A stretch of DNA of 64,000 nucleotides from Powellomyces hirtus (Eukaryota; Chytridiomycota; Chytridiomycetes; Spizellomycetales; Powellomycetaceae), in contig JAHLKG010000001.1 in NCBI GenBank assembly GCA_025526995.1, positions 372,001 through 436,000 on the forward strand, given 5' to 3'. The translations under genes were made by a program, and so were the position numbers. Shown piece by piece: positions 31,036 through 42,169 of the stretch (its first letter is position 1; each line of letters starts with the position of its first letter). The notes under the pieces are model-generated. The model was not told the origin of the DNA. It did no database searches and was given only the letters and a program-made list of their open reading frames with translations.

Positions 31036-32456
31036 ATGTCAAGAGAGCACCACCGCCCACTCGGGCTCTCGACCTTTGATCCCACCGATAAGGCGCGAGT
31101 TCTCGTGGTCGGGGATTCTGGTAAGGCGTTCTCGACCAGCGCAGAAGAATGTATATTATAAAGTTCTGACGGCTTGCGCTCTTTTTGTTTTTTTTTTTCC
31201 AACGCAGCATAGGTGTGGGGAAGACCAGTCTCGTGCATTTGCTGTGTAGAGGAGAGCCGTTGCGGTCGCCCGTGGGGACGGTGGGATGTTCGGTTGACGT
31301 CAAAGTAAGTGAAGCTACCGCCCGCAGAACATGGTTGAAAGTTATTATTGCGTTTTTTTTTCTGACATTATATGCATTTGGTTCTAACAGGTACATGAAC
31401 ACCCCCGCACAAAACGTAGCTACTTCGTCGAGTTCCTCGACGTTGCGGGATCCTCGAAACAGAAATTGTCACGATCCATCTTCTACTCGAACATCAATGC
31501 ACTCATCTTGGTGCACGACAGTACCAATAAGAAGTCGTACCAGAATCTGTGGAAGTGGACGGCGGAGGTGTTTAATTCGCCACAGTTTAAGGGCGTGTTT
31601 GCGCCTGTAGGTGGTAGAGAACAAGTCGCGGCGGGGGCGGCGGGTCATGGACGGCATACAGGTGTGAGTTTGTGTTGCGGTAGTTGTGTGTGGACGGGGT
31701 GGTGGTTATGCAGTGACTGATGTGGTATTCTCTTTTTGTTTGTTCTCTTTGTCTTTGTAGTGGACTTTGATATTGATGTGAGAGTAGGCGATGCGCATCC
31801 AACAATACCCATCCTCGTTGTCGGCACAAAAGCAGACTTAGTGTCCGACGTAGGGCGACGGCGGACCAGCATCGCGGAGGAATATGGCGGAGACTGTATA
31901 TCGATGGTAAGAACATCCTTGCGGAGAGCCTTTAGTGCCCTCTCTTTTCGCATGTGGACCGATGGAAACATGATGATTCCTGCCAAACGCTGACCCAAGT
32001 TTACACCTTACACAGACGACGCAACAGCAACTGACATACAGTCCATCACTCGAACGCATTGATGGATTTCTCAGCGCCGTCATCGAAGCCAAAATGACCG
32101 GGGTCTCCCCTACATCCGGCAGCAGCGGCAACAACAACCTCACCAGCGCCAGTGGTATCTCCTCGGCTCACTCGGCAACCAACATTGCCGGACTTCCGGG
32201 CGGGCTCTTGCTTCCAACTCACTATGGTGGAGGACCACCGCCCCATACAGGAAGCACAGGCATACCGACATCTATGCCGACATCAACAAACCTGACACCT
32301 GAGATGCAGCGAAGGAGAATACCACAGTCGGGTTTGTATGGTGCGGGGGCGGGAGGCCGGCCGGGGAGTCCGAGTAAATCGTTTGGGAGTGCAACTGAGG
32401 CGTGGAAACGGAGCTCGTCGGAGATTGGACCAAAAGGCCCACGGGGGTATCGGTGA
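31036..32456 (+). CDS. RABL3: RABL3-like small GTPase
   Basis: Atypical Rab-family GTPase. Exons 31036-31120, 31213-31304, 31391-31661, 31761-31906 and 32016-32456; introns 92, 86, 99 and 109 nt; 344 residues. The P-loop GDSGVGKTSL is split by intron 1 inside its Gly codon. DVAGS (switch II region), [18 protein letters not shown] (diagnostic for RABL3 rather than ordinary Rabs) and GTKADL follow. About 120 C-terminal residues are Gly/Ser/Pro-rich and disordered, and the protein ends in GYR without prenylation cysteines, as expected for RABL3. The extra C-terminal tail makes it about 100 residues longer than animal RABL3. RABL3 is absent from yeasts, which supports an early-diverging fungus. 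Confidence 0.9.
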
Positions 32457-32737
32457 AACCTCATTTCCTCTCTCCCCTGACCTACATCTCCTGCCATGTC
32501 CTCCATCGTACTATACCTCATAATAAGACAGAATATATTTACTTCCAAAACTAATTCAAAGCAACCAGAAATGTAATTGAACATTGCAGGGATGGGGAAA
32601 TGTCTATGTACGTAGAATAATACAGATACGAGTGATATGTGAATCACGCAGGTGGGAAATCCCGCGGCGGCTCAGTTCGGAGCTATATAGTGGACAAAAG
32701 AGTCAGAGTTCCTTCCGCTCGCATTAACCAACGATTC

Positions 32738-33257
32738 TCATACCTCCCAAATATCCCGTGACGGCCGCTCGTTGACTTTTTTATCGTACCGCGTCTCTTC
32801 CCGTTCTTTGATCATTCGCTACAAAAAAAACGGGATTAATACTTGAACAACTTCCCACCTTGTCCAAATTCTTAATATCTCTCTTTTCTTTCTGTACCTC
32901 AGCCTCCACCCGGTTCTTCCCCTTCATCTTCAAGCAAAAGTTGAAGTCCGCGCGCGCTTCGGAACAGTCGCGGAACGTGCCGTAGCGGTAGTAATTCTTG
33001 ACTTGCGGTATCACGGCTGCCCAAAGAAAACAAAGACAATTCGTATGAGCGATCATCAAATACTGTATCCGAGGCCAAAGAGTTTTTCTTTCCCTTCCAG
33101 CTCAAACGGTTTTGAGAGTGGTGGTTTGCATGCGAGAATACGTACTGTAACAGAGCTGCATTTTGTCAAATGCGGACCAGACGCTGCATGTGTACTCCTT
33201 CTTCTCATCGTCGCCGGCGTTTATCGGCGCTTGGCGCTGTCGTTGTGGGATAGACAT
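32738..33257 (-). CDS. DUF3128/Emi1-like protein
   Basis: Small Cys-containing protein of the DUF3128 family (yeast Emi1, needed for early meiotic induction; relatives are linked to mitochondria). Minus-strand exons 33146-33257, 32859-33016 and 32738-32818; introns of 129 and 40 nt; 116 residues. Exons 1 and 3 are too short to stand out as open frames but join in phase. Four cysteines are spaced as in the family: YTC, LCY, FRDC and NFC, in the order TCSVWSAF, KMQLCY, YRYGTFRDCSEARADFNFC. The C-terminus ERPSRDIWEV matches the family end. The 40-nt intron equals that of the tRNA phosphotransferase gene. Confidence 0.85.
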
Positions 33258-34264
33258 GTTTGGCCAGTCTCAATAGTGCCTGTCCTTGTCGAAACGGAGC
33301 TCCGCATATACTTGCAGAACTTGGCCATGACACTGGGGCGGCTGGGCAGTTCATTTAACGTTACCTTGAGGACTGACTATAGTGTAGTTGACGGACGAAG
33401 ATAGCTAGATGCAGGTTGCCGCATTGGGACATTCAATTCCAACAAGTATACAGTTTATGATAAGATAATGAGTTACCACCCCTCTAACACCTCCTTGCAC
33501 ACCAACACCATCTGCATCCTTTCTCTCGATACGGCCACACTTTCTCTTGATACGGCCATACTTGTCGCACCAACACCTTCTGCATCCTTTCTCTTGATAC
33601 GGCCACACTTGTCTCAAGGTGCTGTGACGGCAGAGATACTTAGAAGCGGGAACGTGAGGGGATCTGCGCCGCCTCCACCTCCTTGCACACCGGGCTCAAC
33701 ACGCAGGGGATCAGACATGTTGAGTGACCAGTCCGTCGCACCCTCTGCATCCTTTCCATTGGCACAGTGACGCTTGTTGCTTCTAGGCATAGTGGAAATG
33801 GCGTACGGTGGTTTGTAAGGTGTCTGGGAGTGTTAGAACACGTGCAAAAACGCGAGATTGAATAACCCCATCAATACCTGACCAAATGGAATAAAAAAGC
33901 GATATTCCTACTCGCCATGGTCGGTTCTACGATGTGGGAAAGGCGACAGTCAAAAAACAGTTGAAGGTACATACCGTGGATGCATTACGTAACCATCAGT
34001 TCCATTGGATTCAATTTATGGCGTTGCATTGCCGTCCGCGTGCTTGTAACCATCTCGTGTCACCAGCGTGAGGATGAACCAAACGTGCCATGTTGAGGAG
34101 TGAGTGAGGATGTTTGTATTCAGCAAAACCTTGTTTGGTCACGGCATTGCAGAAAAAACTGAACATTTCCTCCAAAACATTCGACTCATTCCTACCGCTA
34201 AGATAGAGAACAGACAACCCTCGCCCCCACTCGCTCGCCCCACACCACACCGTCCGTCTCTGCC
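33258..34264. other. Divergent intergenic region, 1 kb
   Basis: Between the Emi1-like gene and the ERT1-like regulator. 33499-33613 holds a direct repeat described separately; a partial echo (CTCTGCATCCTTTCC) occurs near 33746 and CCTCCTTGCACACC occurs at 33489 and 33678. No gene seen. Confidence 0.5.
33499..33613 (+). repeat. Two ~46-bp direct repeats, 69-bp period
   Basis: CACCAACACC-TCTGCATCCTTTCTCT-GATACGGCCACACTT occurs at 33499 and 33568; the interval contains a partial extra copy of TCTCTTGATACGGCCA. Few mismatches. Confidence 0.8.
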
Positions 34265-35977
34265 ATGTCTGACAATTCGGAAAACAGAACAACAAAGCGC
34301 AAGAAAAAGGCCTCGCGAGCATGCGGCCACTGTCAGAAAGCTCACTTGACCTGCGACGACAGTACGTAGTCCCCAGCACCCTCTTACAAACAGGCCACTC
34401 TCTTGTCGATTGGTGGCATGGGAAAGTTGGACCGAACTGACATTGGTGGCGCTTCTGCTTTAATAGTGCGACCGTGCTCCCGCTGCGTGAAGCGCGACCT
34501 GGCATCAACATGCGCCGACGGAGCTCGCAAAAAAGCGAAATATCTGCAAGACGTTGATGGTATGTCTGAGGGGTGCACAATGGGCACCCATGTGCAGAAT
34601 CTTGAGGCTGACTTTGGTACTTGTCTGTGCAGAGGAGGCAATAGGTGGGGGCTCTTCTTCGGTGCACAACTCAGCGCTTTCTTCTCCGGCAAAGAACATC
34701 GAGTCCAACAACAACAGCAGCAACGCCGCGTCGCCGTCCTCCTTTGTCCCATCTCCCGTATCGTCAAACATATCCGCACCAGCCAACCCACCTCCGCCTC
34801 CAGCAGCGCTTCCAACGCCCGACCACAACAACAGTGAACCGAATTTGCTGAGTTTCCCCTTGGCCCCAAATTTCAACTTTGGATCAGAAGCGGTCAACCT
34901 GGAATATTCGTTCTTATCAAATATGCTTGGCAACCCACCGCTGGGCGATCCTAATGGCATGAATCACCTTCACAGTCACCTTTCGCACAACTCCAATACG
35001 ACTTCGGGTTTCCCGCTTGGGAATCTTGACATGAATGCGCATCTGGGGGGTCAACAACAAAGCACTATTGCTGGAGGAAGCAATAACAGCAACGCTGCTC
35101 CGATAGAGTCCATGGGCACCACCAACTCCCCAGTGAGCGCTCCCGAGGACACGTATCCGGACACGCGACCGACTCGCGTCTACAAGGCGGTACTAAGACC
35201 GTATGATTACCGTGAGGGATTCCATTCACTAGTTCGCTATGTGAAGGGCAGGTAAGAAGGGCTTTGTTTCTGGTAAAGTCTCTAGAAGACTTGCCATTCT
35301 GACTCTTTGTGGTCGTTGGCTGATATTTAGAATGGAGAAGAATGATGTGATGCGCATTTGCCGTGCTTTGGCGCAGTTCAGACCGTCATTCATGGCTCAA
35401 ATCATGAACTTGTCGGAGGAAGATCTGGTCTTCATGGAAAAGTGCTTTCAGCGGACAATCATGGTACGCAAATTACCCTAACGGACATTCGATCAGTGCT
35501 CTTTGGAGATATATCTTGCTTATTCTCCTCGCTCCTTTAGGAATTTGACAAATTGATTGGATTTTCCGGTACACCGACTGCAGTCTGGCGACGGACAGGC
35601 GAAGTCGCGCTGGTCGGCAAAGAGTTCTCGATCCTCACTCAGTGGCCGCGAGAACAGCTTCTGGGCAAAAAGACGTACATCTACGAACTGATGGACAACT
35701 CTTCCGCCGTCGACTACTGGGAAAAGTTCAGTTTGATCGCGTTTGACAATTCACAGCAGTCCATCATGACCACATGTACGCTCATGTCGCCGTCGGGACG
35801 GCCCGTGCCTTGCGCATTCTGCTTCACTATCAAACGCGACATCTTTGACGTCCCGCTTGCTATCGTCGGAAACTTCCTTCCATTGTAAGTCTTCACTGTC
35901 AGTCCTTTCCTTTCTTCATTCCTTTTCTTTGTTGGGGGCACTCAAATGTGATATTACACAGATTCCGGCCTGTATAA
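34265..35977 (+). CDS. ERT1: Zn2Cys6-PAS transcription factor, ERT1/AcuK-type
   Basis: Nuclear activator of gluconeogenesis and non-fermentable carbon use in the ERT1/AcuK/AcuM family. Exons 34265-34361, 34467-34559, 34633-35251, 35331-35463, 35541-35884 and 35962-35977; introns 105, 73, 79, 77 and 77 nt; 433 residues. The zinc cluster (about residues 20-50) has CGHC, TC, PC, SRC and TC with family spacing and is split by intron 1. A Ser/Asn/Pro-rich region follows, then RALAQFRPSF, FMEKCFQRT and the PAS-like block GFSGTPTAVWRRTGEVALVGKEF. The last exon is 16 nt and encodes just the end FRPV and stop; it was placed because the preceding exon ends NFLP at a good donor. Relatives end at about the same point. 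Confidence 0.92.
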
Positions 35978-36437
35978 CCCCGCACCCATGGATTGGAAAT
36001 TCATGCCCGAATCCCATAAGGCTTCAATTTTCAGCAGCACAAGCAATCAGAAATCCACCACTAATTTATTCTTCCCTCTCGCCGGGTCCACGAGAGAGCG
36101 AATTAACATTGTAAATAGACGTAGAATCACGCATATCATAGTCCTTAGAAACGATTTGAACTATTTCTGATGGCTCCGAGGCCCTTGTTCGTGGAAGCAT
36201 GATTGGTCTGGCCTAGCAATCGCTCGCACGGTTCTGTCAATCTGTCGTCAGTGCTAGACTCTAGTCAGGGCGACCAATCAACCTTATGCGCAGCAACAAG
36301 AGATGGATGACACATCTGATCCGATTGACTCATCCATGCTAGATTGAGGACTGACTGTGGAACGCTCCCGCTATTCGAATTGACAGCAGCTACTCCCTCC
36401 ATTTCTCACCTCACACTTTCCTGAAGGAAAGTTCATA
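35978..36437. other. Intergenic, 460 bp
   Basis: 3' flank of the ERT1-like gene and promoter of HIS5. GACTC-type half-sites (TGACTCA at 36327, TGACTG near 36351) resemble Gcn4/CPC1 amino-acid control elements, fitting a histidine gene; TGACTCA at 36327-36333 is about 105 bp upstream of the HIS5 ATG. Confidence 0.5.
36327..36333 (+). promoter_or_regulatory. Possible Gcn4/CPC1 site upstream of HIS5
   Basis: TGACTCA is the consensus core of the general amino-acid control activator, 105 bp before the HIS5 start. In fungi histidine genes are classic targets. A 7-bp match can occur by chance, so function is inferred from position and gene identity. Confidence 0.5.
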
Positions 36438-37867
36438 ATGGGACGTGACAATTTCTCGCTGCAGGCCGTCGTCCGGCCAAACATCTGGGCCCTCAAGGTA
36501 TACACTTTTGTTGCAGTACTCGCCCCCTGCGGACCTTGAATTGACGTCTCTGTCCACGGAGGGTGGATAAACTCAATAGCCCTACCGGTGCGCTCGCGAC
36601 GACTACTCAACAGGCATTCTCCTGGACGCCAACGAGAACTCATACGGCACCAGTTTCCCATTGGGCGTCACACCTGCCATCCTCCCCCAGCAAGCTGGCA
36701 GCGGCGAAGACTCCTACACCGACCGTCACCTCGAACGGTATCCGGACCCTCACCAGGCGGACGTCAAAGCGTCCATCGCAGCCTTCAGGGGCTTGTCCAA
36801 AACCGACTGCTTCTTCTTGGGCGTTGGATCTGATGAGAGCCTGGATCTCATTATAAGAGTGTTTTGCACACCTGCGAAGGATAAGGTGCTGATATGTCCC
36901 CCAACCTACGGAATGTACTCGGTGTGTGCCCAGATCAATGATGTTGAGGTTGTCAAAGTGCCGTTGGATGTTGAGAAGGGACGGTTCCAGATGCAGCTTG
37001 ATAAGGTGCGTGTTCTTTACAAAAACCGTCGTTGAGCAAGAGTCGACGGCTTTCTGACATACAGAATCGTGAGCAGATAAAAGCTACCGTTGACGCCGAC
37101 CCGTCCATCAAAGTCATCTTCCTGTGCTCCCCGGGCAACCCGACCGGCACGCTGCTGAACCACGCCGACATCAAGTCCCTTCTTGAATACCCGGGGTACA
37201 ACGGCGTGATCGTAGTAGACGAAGCGTACATCGATTTCTGTCCTGACGGTTCTAGCGTGTGCGGCTGGGTCGGTGAATACCCGAATCTCATTGTCACCCA
37301 GACATTGTCCAAGTCGTTCGGTCTTGCGGGAATCAGGTATTGTTTTGCAGCGACTTCTCCAATGCCGCATATGTCACAGAGTGCAGGGCGCTGACGTTCT
37401 CATCATCTCCATTCATAAATAGACTTGGAGTGGCCATCTCCTCGCCCGAAATTGCGCAGATCTTCAACAACACCAAAGCTCCTTACAACATCTCCACCCC
37501 AACATCCATTCTCGCCCGCGCCGCCCTCGCCAAAGATGGCGTCGCGCAAATGCAACAGCACGTCACCAGCATCCTCGCCCAACGTGACTACCTGATCACC
37601 GAGCTGGTCAAATTGCCCGGAGTCGGCCCAATCATTGGTGGAAACCACGCCAACTTTGTCCTCGCCCCGATTTTGGGACCGGATGGAACGCCCAGCAATG
37701 ACCGCGCTTTCAAATTGTATAAGACAATGGCAGAGTCTGAGGGCGTTGTGGTGCGATACCGGGGATCAGAGCTGGGTTGCGAAGGATGTCTGCGTGTTAC
37801 TGTTGGAACAGAAGAGGAGAATCGGACCCTGTTGGAGAAGCTCAGAAGGCTCCTCCAGCAACTCTAA
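36438..37867 (+). CDS. HIS5: Histidinol-phosphate aminotransferase
   Basis: PLP enzyme converting imidazole-acetol phosphate and glutamate to histidinol phosphate in histidine biosynthesis. Exons 36438-36497, 36580-37005, 37065-37336 and 37423-37867; introns 82, 59 and 86 nt; 400 residues, about the family length (yeast 385). Motifs: LLDANENSYG near residue 30, CSPGNPTG, VVDEAYIDF and the PLP-lysine block TLSKSFGLAGIRLG, the latter rebuilt exactly across intron 3. NFVLAPIL and LRVTVGTEEEN mark the C-terminal domain. The 20-residue first exon is short but begins with a fitting FSLQAVVRPNIWALKPY. Confidence 0.95.
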
Positions 37868-37995
37868 TTGTAACAGCAGCTGCTTGGCGTATAACGTTTC
37901 TTCATCATTCTGCATTCTATTGATAAATACCTATAACACAATGTACATTTGGACCATCCGGCCCTCTGTTCAAAAATGACTGCCTCCTAACGTAT

Positions 37996-38882
37996 CTATC
38001 CTACGTCGTCGGACGTCTCCAAAGCCCACAACTCGTCAATTTCGTTCAGCGTCTCAACATCCAGATACGGCTGCTGCAGCCACGCCGACAGATAGAACAT
38101 GGCATGTTTCCGCTCGCGCAGAGTAGGCAGGGTTTCTGCTATGCGGAACTTGAGACTGGCTTCCCATGCATACATGTCGATGATTTTCTTGAACATCGTG
38201 ACTGTGGAATCGGCGTTTGGGTCAAAACGACGATTCCGCTAGTCCAGCGGCGGTAGTATGGTGATCTTACCATGCGTGTCCAGTGTTCGAGTTTGAAACA
38301 GGGAGACGTCATACACGTACTGTTCGCCGAGGTTGTTTGCCGTGTCATCTATCAGCGTCTCGAGACGCATGTACACGGCCTGCATTTTTTTGAGATGCCC
38401 GTCCTGGGAAAGGACGCGAAGATGTGAGCATAACCCGCAAGCCATCATCCACTGCTTCCGCGCTATTCGTTCGTTACCATCTTCCCTAGCGTCGAATCCA
38501 AGTCTTTGACAGGCTGCTCGAGGTCCGCTTTCAGCCCCTCCTCCATCTTCTCTTCCCACCCAAACACCTCACTCAGCGCCGGGTTCCATCTTGCCTTCCC
38601 CTTTGCTATCGTGTGCTGCAGCACCAAGTTGACAAGATGATTGGCTGTCCGCAAACCGACATCGTCCAGGTCTTGCCATTGCGTCCGGTGGTATTTCAGG
38701 TCTTGCCATGCGGACCGTACCGCTCGTTGGGCTGCCGCATGTGGTGGTGGTTGTTGTTGTTGCGAAGAATGTTTTGCTGGACTGTTATTATTGTGCATGT
38801 GGAGGTATGTTGTCTCCGGGGTTGTGCAAGGGGGGGTGAGTGTGGAAGAGCAACACAGAAGAGAAGGTTCGCAGTTCATCAA
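37996..38882 (-). CDS. CINP-like (CDK2-interacting protein) homologue
   Basis: Resembles animal CINP, a cell-cycle and genome-maintenance factor that binds CDK2/CDC7 and ATRIP. Minus-strand exons 38478-38882, 38271-38403 and 37996-38201; introns 74 and 69 nt; 247 residues (human 212). Matching blocks are WQDLDDVGLRTANHLVN (CINP: TLNDAGFTTANNIAN) and YLSAWLQQPYLD near the C-terminus (CINP: YLSMWLHQPYVE), with FKKIIDMYAWE corresponding to the segment before it. A Gln/Pro/His-rich N-terminus is extra. The ATG at 38882 is only 102 bp from the kinase ATG on the other strand. Assignment is from remembered family sequence and should be treated as probable. Confidence 0.75.
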
Positions 38883-38984
38883 AACGCGCGGAATTGAAAG
38901 TGTTCCTTTTTTGGCGACGCGTTCATTTCATCTCGTCAACACTTTCCACACTTTTCACACTCTCTCTCGCAGTAGCAGCTGGCA

Positions 38985-41891
38985 ATGCCCCAGGATAGGC
39001 AGCGTTTTGCCCCCGCGCAAGAGCCAGGCGCTCTCTTGCGTACCACCAGCCATCAGGAAGAAGCGAGTCGGGCGGCAACAGCAAAATCTTTACCCGTCGC
39101 TTCCCAATCGGCTTCCCCACCACCTTCCTCGTTCAACTCGTTCACCAGCTCCACGCGTGCCGTCGTTGCGCTTCCCACCACATACGTGCCCAAACAACTC
39201 ACAGTATCCTCCACAATACAACACTCAGCAGAGGGGGAAAGACGGTCTACAGATACCACCGCTACGGAGGCTTCCAGCACGCCCGCTTCATCCACTACGA
39301 TGCTCGGATCCGCCAACGCCGCCACAACCGCTCCGCCTTCGCCCTCCACCGCCACAATGAGTCAAATTGCTTTATCACACCGCGCCGATCCGCTTCCGTT
39401 CAAGAAAGGCTCTATATTCTACGATATTGCGGCACAGGAACGCCAGCAGCAGAGTGTATTGCCACAGCCTCAGCCGCAGCCACAACCCCCACCGGCGAAA
39501 AGCAAGAATTCAATTTTCGACGTGTATCACGCCATCTTGAAACCGGCAGTTCATATGGACGGTTCGGAACTTGAGCTTCTTAGAAAAGGCGATTTGGCGT
39601 TGTCGCAGGCTACGGAACGTGAGATCAGAAGTGAGAACTCTACGGCTAATGCCGGCAACCAGGACACGGTCTCGTCGCCGTCTATCTCGGTCCCGATCCC
39701 GAAGGAGCCCGTCGCTCCAAGAGGTATGTATCTCACAAGACCCTGTTGATTTGATTGCTCTAAATGTCTAGTACCACTACGTCATGAGGCGTTATAAAAG
39801 ATTTGAAGGACTCTAACCCTTCTTGTCTTGCTATCCAGAGATAAGCACGTTGCCCCCACCGCCAATAACAACTCCGTCAAGCTCAACTAGAGATGTCGAA
39901 GCAGCATTTCTCACCAACGCCAACACAAGCTCGAGGCGTGGCTTTGTCGAACTCGACGAGTCGCTGTACAATCTCCTCCCTCCGCCTTCATCTCGACAGC
40001 CGCAACCGCCGCAACCGCCGTCCCCACAACCACCGCAACAATCACCCTCACCCTCCCCCTCTTTCCCCTCAACTGCAGCACCGCCAAAGAAATCCGCTAA
40101 ACTCATTGCCGCCGAACAAAACGCCATCCGCAAGAAGCGCAAAGGGTTAGACGATCTGAGCGTCGTCACCTCCCCCGCCCTGTGGGACACCATTAACCTC
40201 ACCTTCCTCCCCACCAAACGGAACTTTCTCGGCGAGGGCCGCTACTCGCAAGTCTTTCTGGGCTTCTACACCATCTCCGAATCCCCATCCGAAAGCAGGT
40301 CCCCGTTCCCGGAGACGTCCCCGCGGCCTTACAAACCCGCTCTCCCGAACTTGACTGACAAGTCCCAACTCGAATCGCCTTCCATGCCCTCACCGGCGTC
40401 TGCATCAACTGATGTCATTGCACCAGAGTTTTTGCCTTGTGCGGTTAAACGCCTGCATCATACGCAGGAAGCGCAGTCGATCGGATTGTCGGAGGTCTAC
40501 ATTCTCCGGAAACTGTCCCCGTTGCATCCCAACATTGTGAAATTTATTGGCGTCAAAGATGAAGCGGCCGTAGATAACCCGAAAATCCGATCAGAACTTG
40601 CATCGTCTTCGTCAGAAACACCGGCAGCCCAATCAGAGCAAGAAGCCGGACAAACACTTGTCCCCGACCACGCGCGGCAGAGAAGCAGCGACGCTTCGAG
40701 TTCCGACAGCCCGAAACGAAAGGCGCCCGTGGATCCATCCATGCATCTCCTCGTCCTGCTCGAGTACCTTCCAAAAGGCAACATGTGGGACTGGGTTGTC
40801 CGCAATAAGCAGTCGGTCGGCCGTCGCTTGTGGATCAAATGGGCCAGACAGCTGGCTAGCGCCGTCGAGTGCATGCATGCGCAGGGCATTGTACATCATG
40901 ATATCAAGCCACATAATATCCTGGTATGTGAGAATCGTCTAAATAATCATGGTTCAGATGTGGAATCTAGCTGCTTACATTCCATTTCTTCTTGCGATAG
41001 CTTTCCGAGTATCTGGACGTGCGACTGGCCGACTTTGGGAATGCGTGCTTTGTGCCTGAGCAGACTCTGCTCCTTCCAGATCAGCCTACTACAAGGAGTT
41101 CGTCACCTCTGCTGCCATCACAGCCACAGCCAGATGCCAATTCAGCTTCCCCTCATTTCACCCCCGCGTCCTTACAGTCACAACCGCAACCGAAACAGCA
41201 GCAGCAACAGCTGCAAGACTCCCCGATTCTTTCTGCAACACCCGCCTCACTAATCATCCCAACGCCCTGCTCACCGGCGCGCAACCCCGCATCCTTCCTC
41301 ACGCCTCTGCAAATCCCACCCACCAGCACAACCACCGCATCATCAGTCTCTTCGCAACGTACCGCAAGCCCCATCATCCCCGGCTCCCCATCCTTCCCCG
41401 ACTCCCAAACCCTCCGTGCGGGCCTCGCCCGCGGAACCGCTCCGTACTCTGCCCCGGAGCTCTTCACCCCGCAACTCCCGTACTCGTTTCCGATCGATAT
41501 ATACTCACTGGGCGTCACGCTTTACACCGTCCTCACTGCCATCGAACCATTCTCGCTTGCACGGACCAACACGCAGCTGTACATGGGCGCCCGACGAGGC
41601 TTTTTTGAGAGCGGACTCCAGGCAGGCGTGGGGCCCGAAGGCATTCTCTACCCGCCAGCAGCAACATCACCCACATCACCATCATCATTTGCGACTCAAC
41701 AACGACCACAAGACCCGTATAGCGTCCCCATCGCCAAGGGCTTCCCGCGCATCAGATTTTTGAATGGCGATCCCGTCGAAAACAGAATTTGCGAAATTCT
41801 CCATGGATGTCTGAACCGCGACCCGGCGATGCGATACTCGGCGACACAACTTGTACGCGAGTTGGATCAGTTGGAAGTCGCGCCCATGTGA
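38985..41891 (+). CDS. Serine/threonine kinase with large domain insertions
   Basis: Exons 38985-39723, 39839-40923 and 41001-41891; introns 115 and 77 nt; 904 residues. The first 400 residues are Ser/Pro/Gln-rich and disordered. The kinase domain starts at FLGEGRYSQVFLG; after this come insertions of about 40 residues before CAVKRL, about 70 residues before LLVLLEYLPKGNMWDW, and about 115 residues within the activation segment between ADFGNA and GTAPYSAPEL. The catalytic loop reads HHDIKPHNIL, so the HRD arginine is His (a non-RD kinase). All core residues (Lys, Asp, DFG, APE) are present. Subfamily not assigned; activation-loop phosphorylation is probably not the main control, given the non-RD loop. 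Confidence 0.87.
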
Positions 41892-42169
41892 TGTGTGGGT
41901 ATGCGCCGATAGAGCTTATTTACCAAACACATTTGTATACCCATTGTTTCGTTGCCCTGAATGTGTTTCCTCTAATGAGGGTATTTTTACGTTCGAATGT
42001 TCATGACATCTGCTACTGTACATGGTTTTGAATTGAAGTTGTTGCCTTTGAAGAAGTGGAAGGTCTGCAGTATGCGTGGTTGAGGACTGAGCAAGTGATT
42101 ATTGTGCAAATAAATAGTAAACAAGGTGTGCGTGGGGCGCGACTGGGAATCCCCCATTCATCAACAATC

